Source: Novosphingobium sp. UBA1948
Lineage (GTDB): Bacteria > Pseudomonadota > Alphaproteobacteria > Sphingomonadales > Sphingomonadaceae
Assembly (NCBI GenBank): GCA_002336765.1
Contig: DDES01000146.1
Span: 1 to 35,050, forward strand
Length of the DNA: 35,050 bases
Direction of reading: 5' to 3'
Below the pieces are notes generated by a model, which was not told where the DNA came from, did no database searches, and worked only from the letters and a program-made list of their open reading frames with translations. Positions 23,648 to 32,109 of this stretch are shown piece after piece. Numbering within the stretch: the first letter of the stretch is position 1; each line of letters begins with the position of its first letter. The position numbers were made by a program, and so were the translations under genes.

Positions 23648-24588
23648 GAGTTCACCTTGTTGAACTTGGCGAACATCCCGGCAATCCCGGCGTCAAGGCT
23701 GATTTCGGGCGCCCAACCCAAAACCGCCGCCGCCCGTCCAATCGCCAGCGCGTTACGCCGCACATCAATTGATCGCGCCTGCTCGAAGCGGACTTCCAGT
23801 TCGCTCCCACTGACTTGACCCACCAACCTGCACACTTCGACCAGCGAGGTTTCCTGACCCGAGCCGATGTTGATCATCTGCGCCCCCCCCGAGAAATCGG
23901 CTGCAAGGCCAACCGCGCGGGCCACATCTTGAATATGGACGAAATCGCGGGTGTTCAGCCCGTCTCCCCAAATTGTCACCGGCGCTCCACTCAAGGCCGC
24001 TTCAACAGCGGCGGCCACAAAGCCTAGCCGCCGTGAGCCCTGTTGGCCCGGCCCATAGGGATTCGAAACGCGCAGTGACACAACACTAATGCCCGTCCGG
24101 CGAGACACCTCCACCAAAGCTTGCTCGGTTACGACCTTGATCGTTCCGTAAAGGTTGATGGGGTGCCGCGCGACATCTTCATGAGTGGGAATGATATTCG
24201 TGTCACCATACACGGTGCCGCCTGAGGACAGGAATACGAAACATTGGCCCCCGTGTGCCGCGGCGCTCTCGGCAAGCGCCACGACTGGCACGACGTGGTC
24301 CTGAACTGCCTGGGCCAGACTGGCCACCGGTGTGGCTGGAAAAATACTGCCAGCCGCGTAAATAACCGCGCGCCGCCCCTTCAGTAAGGTCCCTAACTCA
24401 GGATCCCCCATCGAACCGAAGCGCCAATCAATAGGTCCCAGTTGCTGCGGCGGGGGAACTCGGGTCAACACAGTCACATCCGGATTCCGCTGCGCCAACA
24501 TGGTGGCGCTAGCCTGTCCTATCAATCCACCGCCAACGACCAGATAACCACCCGCTTCACAAGTCATGCACCGGCCCTGCCCTGTCAT
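23644..24588 (-). CDS. NAD-dependent sugar epimerase/dehydratase (extended SDR)
   Basis: The 314-aa product starts near YLVVGGGLIGQASATMLAQR, a GxxGxxG-like NAD-binding loop. VIYAAGSIFPATP, VFLSSGGTVYGD (catalytic Ser/Thr region), NLYGTIKVVTEQAL (catalytic Tyr and Lys), SLRVSNPYGPGQQGSRRLGFV, TIWGDGLNTRDFVHIQDVARA and INIGSGQETSLVEV follow. The general shape is that of UDP-hexose 4-epimerases (GalE/WbpP-like), but the substrate cannot be fixed. It probably supplies a modified nucleotide sugar for the variable repeat unit. The start at 24588 overlaps the upstream GT stop (ATGA). ATG 24567 is an alternative. Confidence 0.82.
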   Translation of the reverse strand: MTGQGRCMTCEAGGYLVVGGGLIGQASATMLAQRNPDVTVLTRVPPPQQLGPIDWRFGSMGDPELGTLLKGRRAVIYAAGSIFPATPVASLAQAVQDHVVPVVALAESAAAHGGQCFVFLSSGGTVYGDTNIIPTHEDVARHPINLYGTIKVVTEQALVEVSRRTGISVVSLRVSNPYGPGQQGSRRLGFVAAAVEAALSGAPVTIWGDGLNTRDFVHIQDVARAVGLAADFSGGAQMINIGSGQETSLVEVCRLVGQVSGSELEVRFEQARSIDVRRNALAIGRAAAVLGWAPEISLDAGIAGMFAKFNKVNS

Positions 24589-25799
24589 TGGCCCGTCGCA
24601 GTATGGTTGAGGCTGTCCAGCGCTGCATCAAAGCATGCACGATACTGGTTCTGTATCGCGTCCATCGAAAAGCGCCGAGCCACGGTATCGGCATGTTCGA
24701 CTGCAGCAGCCTTGTACACGGGATAGTCCGCCAAAAAGGAAGTAATGCCCCGAGCCAAACTGACGGGATCACCGATCTTCTCGAATGTCAGACCGCTACC
24801 GTACTCGCGAAAGACGAGACCGATGTCTCCTGTATCGGTGCAAAGCCCCGGCGTTCCCAGCGATAGGGCTTCGAGTAAGGCGATAGGAAGTCCCTCGTAA
24901 TGTGAAGTGAATACAATGGCATCGATCACTCGCGACAATTCGAACGAGTTCTGCACATAGTCGATGCGCCGCACACGCCCGTTCAGTCCCCTGTTGGCCA
25001 GTGCCTCGTCGACACTGCCGTCAAGTTCGCCAGATCCCACGACAAGGAAATCAACGTCCGACGGTCCATTGCGTACAACATGCTCGATCATGCCCACAAA
25101 ATCGAGGGGGGCCTTCTGCGCGGTCAATCGGCCGATTGAGGCCAGATAGCGTTTGCCCGGCTCCAATCCAAATTTGGCGCGCAAGGTTTCAGGCTCAATC
25201 GCCAGAGCCTGCGCCCGCTTTTCAGTCGAGATTACCGAATAGATCAGATCAATTCGTCCGGCATCCATGCCCAGTTGATCGATAAACAGGCTGCGGATGC
25301 GCGAGTTGATAGCAATGAAACGGTCGAAGGACAGCAAGCCCGGATCACGTTGACGATAGAGGCTGACCCATCCTTGATCGGTGTCGTAAACCTGCTGGTC
25401 TACAATCGCTGCACTGGCAAATATCCGCCTGATATTGGCGGTGTTAGCAGCCAGCCACGGACTGCCGTTGCAAATCCAAACCAATTCCGGTCGATATAAG
25501 GCTTCAAGACGTCGCAAATAGGGGACGATTTCGTCATGCCTGCCAATTTCAGTGAGGTCGTAAACCGCCTTGGCACAGGTATGGAATTGGTGATGCAGCG
25601 AACCGTGCGCGGCTGCCAGTCGCTCGAAAGTGACAATGACGAAATCGTAGTCAGCTTTCAGGCGAGCGATCACCTCCGCCGTGTTCCTTTCCACCCCGCC
25701 CACCGCAAGGAAGGTAGGAAACACGAAAACCACCGGCTTCGAATTTTGCGCACCACGCATTCGGAAATTTCCAGTTACAAGGGACATACGATCAGACAT
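24585..25799 (-). CDS. GT4-type glycosyltransferase, 404 aa
   Basis: A GT-B retaining-type enzyme. The N-domain contains VVFVFPTFLAVGGVERNTAEVIARL (donor-loop-like GGVERN), and FIAINSRIRSLFIDQLG marks the interdomain region. The C-domain has RYLASIGRLTAQKAPLDFV, DFLVVGSGELD and the family E-x7-E motif in FTSHYEGLPIALLEALSLGTPGLCTD. I choose ATG 25799, which has a GAGGGG site and overlaps the end of the upstream gene by 8 nt. ATG 25787 is possible. An open frame reaches 25853 but lies inside the upstream gene. Substrate unknown. Confidence 0.88.
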   Translation of the reverse strand: MSDRMSLVTGNFRMRGAQNSKPVVFVFPTFLAVGGVERNTAEVIARLKADYDFVIVTFERLAAAHGSLHHQFHTCAKAVYDLTEIGRHDEIVPYLRRLEALYRPELVWICNGSPWLAANTANIRRIFASAAIVDQQVYDTDQGWVSLYRQRDPGLLSFDRFIAINSRIRSLFIDQLGMDAGRIDLIYSVISTEKRAQALAIEPETLRAKFGLEPGKRYLASIGRLTAQKAPLDFVGMIEHVVRNGPSDVDFLVVGSGELDGSVDEALANRGLNGRVRRIDYVQNSFELSRVIDAIVFTSHYEGLPIALLEALSLGTPGLCTDTGDIGLVFREYGSGLTFEKIGDPVSLARGITSFLADYPVYKAAAVEHADTVARRFSMDAIQNQYRACFDAALDSLNHTATGQ

Positions 25800-28035
25800 C
25801 GGTCTGCCCCTCGAAATAGCCATAGCTGTCCAACAGTCTGGCATGACCGCCAAACAGGGTTTCGAAGGGTATTACATCGCCTTCGTCCTCCCCGAATATC
25901 CGGATAACTTTGCCAAATTTATTCGCCCCAGCGCGCCTGATTACCCTCGTCGCCCCATCGGAAGCGAGGCCGATGGCCGATCCATCATGCAGGCCAAAGG
26001 ACAGAACTATCTGGCCAATATCGGGGTTGACCTCGACAAAGAGTTGCAATTGCTGGAGGTTTGCCAGATTGATGAAAGACCCGCGCCCGGGCCGGTAGAC
26101 CATGCCTGGCGTTGGCGTGTCAGAACGCAAAGCATAAGTGACCGGTGCGAAGGCATCGCGATAGGCAACCTGCAATTGGGCGAGATGAGCAAGATCTTCC
26201 GCCTCCACCACAAGACCAATGACAGCATTTGCGCCAGCGCGAGGCGATACCTTTCCGCCTATTATCGGCGCGGCATAACACCTTTCCGGCTGATTGAGTA
26301 CGCCAAGCAAGACATCGACTAGATCAAGCTTAAGCCGGTCATGCAGCTTCAGCAATTCGTTAATCAAAGCTTGATCCAGCACGAGCTCCACCGCCGCTGA
26401 CTGGATAACCGGGTCGGTCACGCCGTCAACGACCGCCCGAGCATAGCCCATTTCGAAAGAGAAGGCGAAAAGGCGAGAATAGAGACGCGACAGGCTGTCC
26501 AACAGCGGCGGATCTAGCTCGCTATGCCGTGCCTCACAGGCTTGAGCGATGGCTTCCAGCTGACCGTAGACATCAAAACTGCGTCCCCGTCGTGTCTGGA
26601 CCCGCCGTTCCCATGCCTCTCGCCACGCGGCCAGGGGAATAATATGGCCCAGTTCAGGGTGCTGGCGTTCAAACACACGCGCCATTTCACCGGCCGACTC
26701 CTGACGCACGCAGAATTTGCGAACATCCGCATAGGAGTGAAGATGGTCGCCCCAGGCTTCGGGAAGATAGAATATGCGCATACCCTTGCGAGCCAGCCTG
26801 TAGCCCAGCTCTACATCCTCGAAGCCGTATTTGTAAAAGCTTTCATCAAAAAGAACGGGTTCGGACAGCAGGAATTCGCGGTCAATTGATACATTGCAGG
26901 TATAGAAATGCCTGAAATCGGTAAATCCGTTGCGCGGCAGGTGCAAAAATGAGAACTGCTCGCAACCGATTTCAGTAATATGCTTCATCAAATGATTGAC
27001 AGCGAGATCAGGGTGCCAGCCGCACTCTCCCAACACCGCATCCGTAATGGGTAGCTCACGCAATTTTTCGATATGTCGGTTGATAATGTAGGGATCGGGA
27101 TAGATATCATCGCCCAAAAACAGGATCTTGGCGCCGCGCGCACAGGCTATTGCCGCGTTGCGAGCGCTTGAAGCGCCACCATGCTCATTGCGCAGGATCG
27201 TGATCGGCAAATCATGCGAGGCACGCTCCAGTACCTCGAGCGTATCATCGCTTGATCCATCGTCGGAAAACAGCAATTCATAGCTGTAACGTGTATGACG
27301 ATGGACATCACGCCATGAATCCAGTAATTTAGGCAGCATCTTTGCCCGATTATAGGTCGGGATAACCACGCTCATTTCGAGATCGCTGCGGAACCTCCCC
27401 GAAGGCTGCCAAGCCTGCTGTACCGGCTTGAGCGCCAGCAAGTCGATGATCGGCGAGGACGAAGCACGCCCCTCTGCCTCGCCAAACAAAACATAATGCT
27501 CAAACGGATTAAGATCGCTCGACGCAACATCCGGATTGTCTTGCAGATAGAAGCTCGTACTAAAATCCGGCGTTGGCTGACGCCCCTCTCGCCACCCCCA
27601 TTTCAGATAATGCTTGAGCGGATCGAGCCCCGCCTCGCGAACATCATGATAGGTAGCAAGGTAGTAGGCCCCATCGAAATAAGGCCGGATGACATCTTCA
27701 ACCGCCGCTCTGACTGCGGCCCTGTCTGGCTGCACTTCCGTTGCGGACGCGGCCATCTTCGGCTTACGTCCTTCGCCGCGCCCGTGGCGCACAAAATGAA
27801 GGAGCGGATTGATGCCGCTGCGTGCCACATCAGGGTAGGATGCCAGATAATAATCGGTATCAAAGCAAGGCGAGGGATCACGGGCCTCACGCCAGCCATA
27901 CTTCACATAGTGACCAAGCGGATCAAGCCCCGCATTTGCGACATCCGGATTGCGCTCAAGATAGAAACCCGCATCAAAATCATCGCCGAGAAGGCGACGC
28001 AATCGATACAACTCCCACCGGCGTCGCAGATTCAT
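25792..28035 (-). CDS. Repeat-bearing GT2 glycosyltransferase, 747 aa
   Basis: Three parts. Residues 20-193 hold four ~36-residue repeats (20-55, 58-93, 120-155, 158-193) of the type FDxxYYLxxNPDVAxxGxDPLxHYxxxGxxEGRxP. Residues 220-470 are a GT2 domain: MSVVIPTYNRAKMLPKLLDSW, LLFSDDGSSDDTLEVL, GGASSARNAAIACARGAKILFLGDDIYPDP (GDD), GFEDVELGYRLARKGMRIFYLPEA. Residues 480-747 are an unrecognised domain, apparently helical first, then beta-rich. There is no signal peptide or membrane helix. Such N-terminal repeats occur next to glycosyltransferases in several proteobacterial surface-polysaccharide clusters; their role is not known to me. No clear ribosome-binding site precedes ATG 28035. Confidence 0.85.
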   Translation of the reverse strand: MNLRRRWELYRLRRLLGDDFDAGFYLERNPDVANAGLDPLGHYVKYGWREARDPSPCFDTDYYLASYPDVARSGINPLLHFVRHGRGEGRKPKMAASATEVQPDRAAVRAAVEDVIRPYFDGAYYLATYHDVREAGLDPLKHYLKWGWREGRQPTPDFSTSFYLQDNPDVASSDLNPFEHYVLFGEAEGRASSSPIIDLLALKPVQQAWQPSGRFRSDLEMSVVIPTYNRAKMLPKLLDSWRDVHRHTRYSYELLFSDDGSSDDTLEVLERASHDLPITILRNEHGGASSARNAAIACARGAKILFLGDDIYPDPYIINRHIEKLRELPITDAVLGECGWHPDLAVNHLMKHITEIGCEQFSFLHLPRNGFTDFRHFYTCNVSIDREFLLSEPVLFDESFYKYGFEDVELGYRLARKGMRIFYLPEAWGDHLHSYADVRKFCVRQESAGEMARVFERQHPELGHIIPLAAWREAWERRVQTRRGRSFDVYGQLEAIAQACEARHSELDPPLLDSLSRLYSRLFAFSFEMGYARAVVDGVTDPVIQSAAVELVLDQALINELLKLHDRLKLDLVDVLLGVLNQPERCYAAPIIGGKVSPRAGANAVIGLVVEAEDLAHLAQLQVAYRDAFAPVTYALRSDTPTPGMVYRPGRGSFINLANLQQLQLFVEVNPDIGQIVLSFGLHDGSAIGLASDGATRVIRRAGANKFGKVIRIFGEDEGDVIPFETLFGGHARLLDSYGYFEGQTDV

Positions 28036-28129
28036 TAGAAAGAACTTTCGCTACAAGACCAACCAAACCGCAGGGCCTCTCATACAGGCCCTCTCCATGT
28101 TTACAACATAGGGCGAAACCGCAAAATGC
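28036..28129 (-). other. Intergenic hairpin between sulfotransferase and GT2 genes
   Basis: A perfect 7-bp inverted repeat (AGGGCCT at 28072-28078 and AGGCCCT at 28086-28092, 7-nt loop) lies in the 94-bp gap. On the minus strand it is followed by GGTTTGGTTGG rather than a U-run, so it is a weak terminator candidate. It may reduce expression downstream or mark an mRNA processing point. No promoter was identified here. Confidence 0.35.
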
Positions 28130-30304
28130 TCATAGTGGTTCACGGCCCTCGGCCATACCGTGGTTGATGAAATGCGTCAGCGGATCGCCTCCGTCGAGCG
28201 CGACATCGGGATAGCGTCCAAGATAGGATGCCGCATCAAAGAGACCGCTGCGTGCCAGCTTGCGCCAGATCCGGGCCTGCTTTTTCTCGGCAGGCAGGAG
28301 ATTCCACCACCATGGTGTATTCAACAAGGTAACCGAAACGGATTGCAGCCACGCGATTTGCCATTGAGATAGCTCAACGCTTTGCTGCGCCACTCCACTA
28401 ATAGCTCGTTCTTGGGCCAGTCGATCTTCCAGTTCGCACGCACGCTGACTGGCGGCCTGCCGCTCCGCCTCGGACGTCGTCGCCTGCTCACCCAGCCACT
28501 GAAGGTCCTGTTGAGCAAGGTCCAATCGCGACTCCAGCGCCCGCACATGATCGGTCGCGTCCCGCAGGGTCTGGTCTAGCAACGCCAATTCATGATCATG
28601 ACCGTCGCGCTGTCGGACCAAACCTGCTTCGGCGACCTGAACAAGCATCCGCGCCTGTCGGAGTTCAGCATCTTGTACGCCAAGGGCCTTCTCAGCTTGT
28701 TCAGCGCGTAGTGCCGCTGCACGCAACTGACCCGACAACTGAAAAACCCACCCCTCCGCTGCCGCCAGGCGATTCGCCAGTGCCTGCTGCTGACTCTGCA
28801 GTGCATCTTCGCGCCGTACGATCTGCTCCAAAGCAGTGTCCTTTTCGGCCAACATGGCTCGGGTAGCTTCCAGATCGTGCCAAACCTGCTCGGCTTCCTC
28901 GCATTTTTGCGCCAGAGCACTGTCTAGTGTGTCCCCCCGCTGACGCACCCTCTCCAGCACCCGCCCCATGTCATCCAGCTCGTTTTGAAGGGTAGCTTCG
29001 TCAGTCCTTGCACGCTGGATTGAAGTAAGCAACTGCTCCCGCTCAGCCAGCAGTTGCGCTCGCTCGACTACAAGGCAATCGTGCTCGTGACGATCGCTGG
29101 CCCGCGCCTGCTCAAGGGCATCGTGTGAAGCACGCAGCTGGTCCAATTCGACTTCCAGCCTTAGGTGCGTAGCCAACCACTCTTGACGCTCGGCAAGCAA
29201 CTGCTCGTACTCAGTCGTCCGATCACCTTGCTGCTGTACGAGTGCAGCCACCTTCTCCTCCAAGCGGCTCCGGTCGGCATTCCAAGCTTCTCGCTCGTTG
29301 AGCAAATGCAGACGATCGGCCGCCAGACCTTGCTGATGCAACTGGGCGTCCTCGAGGTTCCGTGCCAAAGCTTGCCGCGCCTCTCCGCCGTCCCGCAGTT
29401 CGCCGATTAGCCCTTGCAACACTCGCGCGAAATGCGGACTGGCCGCATCAAACGCTTCCCGGATGGCATCGATCTCAACATAGTCGCCAACCGCCTCACC
29501 CTCCTCCTCCCAGCGCGAAAAAATTGCCCAGACCGGTCCGATCCAGTCGCTAGCCGCATTCTTGAGCCGACGGCCTTGCGAGAAGCTATGATGGTGCTTG
29601 CGCCCCGCATCCAGAAAAGCGTCGATCTCGCCATCAACCAGCGCGCCGCCGCGCGGCCATGTCAGATCAAAGGTCTCCCCGATCGACTCGGCAACGCCCG
29701 GCCAGTCTGCCAGCAGTCGATCATAGGCAATGATACTCCGCGGTCGACCTCTGGTGGCCGCCTCAAGATCCAGCATATACCGCAACCACAAAATCTGCGC
29801 GTAATTGGGGTTCATCCCGTCACGCTTGTGAAGCGACGCCGCCACCTCGAGCGGATTGCGAAATGGAATGACGAGCGCGAGCGTGATGTTCAAGTTGTCA
29901 AATGCCGACAACCATACCGGCATCAGACGACACAGACGCGGGTCTTTCAACACAAACAGCCGCGCGTCACCAAATTCCTCGGTAAGCAGGCCCGCAATCT
30001 GTTCGGCAACCCCTTCAGCTGCGGGCGACTCAAGCCATTCCCTTCGGAAGGTCTGATAATCGTCCCAAGCCGATCCGGAAGACACCAGAAGCCCCTCGTT
30101 GAAGGCCGCGATTCTTTGCGATTCCCAATGACCGAGATCATTGCTGTGATTGCTGCCGATTAAGGTCTTGGGCAAAGTACAACCCAGTTGCGACAGTACT
30201 CTGGTCAATGCACTAGTTCCGGACCTGTGCATCCCCAGCACCACAATTGCGGTCCTGCGCACATCCGAAACACCGCTCTTTTTAACCATGCCAGCAACCT
30301 GCAT
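28130..30304 (-). CDS. Sulfotransferase-domain / coiled-coil / repeat fusion protein, 724 aa
   Basis: Residues 18-260 resemble the bacterial sulfotransferase fold: P-loop-like AIVVLGMHRSGTSALTRVL (19-37, PAPS 5'-phosphosulfate loop GMHRSGTS), FVLKDPRLCRLMPVWL (117-132), and RNPLEVAASLHKRDGM (149-164, 3'-phosphate-binding Arg/Ser region). Roughly residues 310-660 are a long coiled coil rich in Glu, Gln, Ala and Leu heptads (e.g. LLAERQEWLATHLRLEVEL). The last 37 residues (688-724) are one copy of the FDxxSYLGRYPDVA..GDPLTHF...GMAEGREP repeat found four times in the next gene. It may sulfate the capsule or act as a membrane-peripheral scaffold. The substrate is unknown and no PAPS-synthesis gene is nearby. 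ATG 30289 is an alternative start. Confidence 0.8.
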   Translation of the reverse strand: MQVAGMVKKSGVSDVRRTAIVVLGMHRSGTSALTRVLSQLGCTLPKTLIGSNHSNDLGHWESQRIAAFNEGLLVSSGSAWDDYQTFRREWLESPAAEGVAEQIAGLLTEEFGDARLFVLKDPRLCRLMPVWLSAFDNLNITLALVIPFRNPLEVAASLHKRDGMNPNYAQILWLRYMLDLEAATRGRPRSIIAYDRLLADWPGVAESIGETFDLTWPRGGALVDGEIDAFLDAGRKHHHSFSQGRRLKNAASDWIGPVWAIFSRWEEEGEAVGDYVEIDAIREAFDAASPHFARVLQGLIGELRDGGEARQALARNLEDAQLHQQGLAADRLHLLNEREAWNADRSRLEEKVAALVQQQGDRTTEYEQLLAERQEWLATHLRLEVELDQLRASHDALEQARASDRHEHDCLVVERAQLLAEREQLLTSIQRARTDEATLQNELDDMGRVLERVRQRGDTLDSALAQKCEEAEQVWHDLEATRAMLAEKDTALEQIVRREDALQSQQQALANRLAAAEGWVFQLSGQLRAAALRAEQAEKALGVQDAELRQARMLVQVAEAGLVRQRDGHDHELALLDQTLRDATDHVRALESRLDLAQQDLQWLGEQATTSEAERQAASQRACELEDRLAQERAISGVAQQSVELSQWQIAWLQSVSVTLLNTPWWWNLLPAEKKQARIWRKLARSGLFDAASYLGRYPDVALDGGDPLTHFINHGMAEGREPL

Positions 30305-30542
30305 CTTATTTCAAAGGGAGGAAAATACCATCTGCGCCCTGGGCAGCAACAGAGTCATGTTCTCCCGACGATAGAGCGCCGCTTTTGAACCGGAATGAGC
30401 CTCTGCGCCATCCGTATTGCACGACAACATTATAAAAAAAGCATTAAATCCACAGCTGCTGGGCCACCGTCGCCTGTACGACACCACCATTACCCCCGCC
30501 CGTCGGCTCGGTCGATAGCGACACCCCATTTGTGCAAACAAC
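30305..30542 (-). promoter_or_regulatory. Gap with candidate -10 element before the sulfotransferase gene
   Basis: This 238-bp stretch is AT-richer than its surroundings. On the minus strand it contains a perfect TATAAT (plus-strand 30429-30434) preceded by a T7 run, about 125 nt before the start codon. No good -35 lies 16-18 nt further upstream, so a sigma-70 promoter is only a possibility. A frame open here (30311-30730) overlaps the GT-D gene and looks spurious. Confidence 0.35.
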
Positions 30543-31409
30543 TCAGATGACGCCATCAGCAATATTGGTTTGTACCATCTGCGCGCACAACCATGCAGCC
30601 AGCCTGTCATCGCCATAGTCTGGCGAGACGAGATAGGGCAGACCGGTAACAGGCGTTCCATCGATGCGGTTAGGGCGACTGCGCACACCCGCCCACCCAT
30701 CAAGCAAGCTGCCCACATCGATCGCCACACCGCTGCGTCGCCGCACTGCGCCGCAATAAATTTTACCTAGAACACCAGCCCCGACCAGCACCAACTCCCC
30801 CGGCTCCACGAGAGTAATGCGCTCCAGCACCGCAGCATAGCCATCGGGCCAGTGCTGCTCGCGGACACTGCCGGGAAAACCCGCCTCCCCGCGCACCAGC
30901 CATTGCCGCACCTCGAGATTGAAACAGGCCCGCAAATCCTGAGCCAGATCGCGACAGCCGATCAGCGTCACACGCTCCACGGCGCTCAACAGGCGCCCCA
31001 TCGCCTTGGACCACTGGAGGTAGAAATGCATCGCGGCATCGACGACCATCGGCCAGACATCCGCATAGAGTTCTTGCATCACGGGAAACAGGGCACGGTA
31101 TCGGATCGATCCATTGGCTTGCGCCAAACGCGGGAGGCCGACTACATCGCATCGCAGCATGGCCTCCAGCGCCTCGTTACGTATCTGCTCAAGCTCCATG
31201 GTTGTCAGCGCCTGATCGCCAAACCAAATCGCAAGACTGTGGGCCACTTCCGCCGCCATTTCCGGCTGGTCATGCGACAACACCGCCCCCTCGCCGTCGC
31301 CCAGCCGGATCAACGAGAAGCCCCGCTTTTCGCGCAAGGCCGCCTCGATGGCATGCACCACCGGCAGCAGACCGACGCGGGGCCAATGCAGAGCCTCCAT
31401 GTCATCCAT
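30543..31409 (-). CDS. GT-D-fold (DUF1792-like) glycosyltransferase, 288 aa
   Basis: The N-terminus has GFSLIRLGDGEGAVL (RLGDGE at 35-40), the hallmark of the GT-D glycosyltransferase domain, where Asp/Glu of this loop replace the DxD of GT-A enzymes. The C-terminus has ELVLVGAGVLGKIYCGAVRRRSGVAIDVGSLLDGWAG (205-241), matching the family's second nucleotide-binding loop and Asp-containing end. The Trp-rich middle (QWSKAMGRLLSAVERVTLIG) is variable. GT-D domains are best known as the third glucosyltransferase of streptococcal adhesin glycosylation and from capsule clusters. The donor here is unknown. ATG 31409 overlaps the tesA stop by 8 nt, so it is translated from a tesA-containing message or a promoter inside tesA. 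Confidence 0.8.
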   Translation of the reverse strand: MDDMEALHWPRVGLLPVVHAIEAALREKRGFSLIRLGDGEGAVLSHDQPEMAAEVAHSLAIWFGDQALTTMELEQIRNEALEAMLRCDVVGLPRLAQANGSIRYRALFPVMQELYADVWPMVVDAAMHFYLQWSKAMGRLLSAVERVTLIGCRDLAQDLRACFNLEVRQWLVRGEAGFPGSVREQHWPDGYAAVLERITLVEPGELVLVGAGVLGKIYCGAVRRRSGVAIDVGSLLDGWAGVRSRPNRIDGTPVTGLPYLVSPDYGDDRLAAWLCAQMVQTNIADGVI

Positions 31410-32109
31410 GCTGAGTCGCCCCCGCCACTACATCCACCGTCTCGTCCACCATCGCCTCCACGCCCTTGGCGGTGGGGTGAATATGATCCGGCAGTTGCAA
31501 GTCCGGCCGATTGTACACCGGCTTGAGGAAGAAAGGCACCAGCACCGCACCATACTTCTTGGTCAGCGCCGGAAAAATCGCGTCGAAATCGCGCTTATAG
31601 GCTGGCCCCATATTGGGCGCGGCCATCATACCCATCATCACCACCTTGATATGCCGCTCGGCCAGCTTGCCCAGCAGGTCGTCGAGATGTTCGCGCGTGT
31701 TTTCGGGCCTTTGCCCGCGGAGCATATCGTTGCCGCCAAGGCTGAGGATCACCAGATCGGGCGCTGGTCCACTGCCCAGCGTGAAATCCAGCCGCGCGAG
31801 ACCATCGGCGGTGGTGTCGCCCGAAACACCGGCGTTCACCACCTGCGCATTGATTCCCTTGCGTCGCAACGCCGCCTGAAGCCGCAGCGGATAGGCTTCC
31901 TCGGGCCGCAGTCCATAGCCCGCGAACAGCGAATCCCCCAAGGCGACGATGCGGACCACCGGTCCCTGCGGTGCGGGCGGCATGTCGGGCAAAGGCGCTT
32001 GCACACCGGTGGTGGCCGCCTTTTCGGGCGAAACTTCTTTTTTGCACCCGCCCAGCGCCGCCACGCCTGCCACCGCCACCAGCGCCATAAATCCTGCCCT
32101 TAATGTCAT
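31402..32109 (-). CDS. tesA: SGNH/GDSL-type arylesterase lipoprotein, TesA-like
   Basis: The 235-aa protein has a signal peptide with lipobox ALGGC (Cys22), so it is a membrane-anchored periplasmic esterase rather than soluble TesA. Catalytic blocks: VALGDSLFAGYG (Ser60), NAGVSGDTTADG (oxyanion Gly), LSLGGNDML (Asn127) and DHIHPTAKG (Asp208/His211). ATG 32109 gives this clean signal sequence; a longer frame to 32151 adds non-signal residues. It is divergent from ybbA-ybbP, an arrangement conserved in proteobacteria, which marks the right border of the capsule locus. Its stop overlaps the start of the capsule GT-D gene. Confidence 0.92.
   Translation of the reverse strand: MTLRAGFMALVAVAGVAALGGCKKEVSPEKAATTGVQAPLPDMPPAPQGPVVRIVALGDSLFAGYGLRPEEAYPLRLQAALRRKGINAQVVNAGVSGDTTADGLARLDFTLGSGPAPDLVILSLGGNDMLRGQRPENTREHLDDLLGKLAERHIKVVMMGMMAAPNMGPAYKRDFDAIFPALTKKYGAVLVPFFLKPVYNRPDLQLPDHIHPTAKGVEAMVDETVDVVAGATQHG

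Noticed and set aside
28072..28092. Intrinsic terminator between the sulfotransferase and GT2 genes
   Set aside because: The stem is perfect but short and lacks a following U-run on the minus strand, so it is listed only as a hairpin.
30311..30730. 139-codon minus-strand frame across the GT-D gene end
   Set aside because: It overlaps the conserved C-terminus of the GT-D gene in another frame and has no recognisable pattern or ribosome-binding site.
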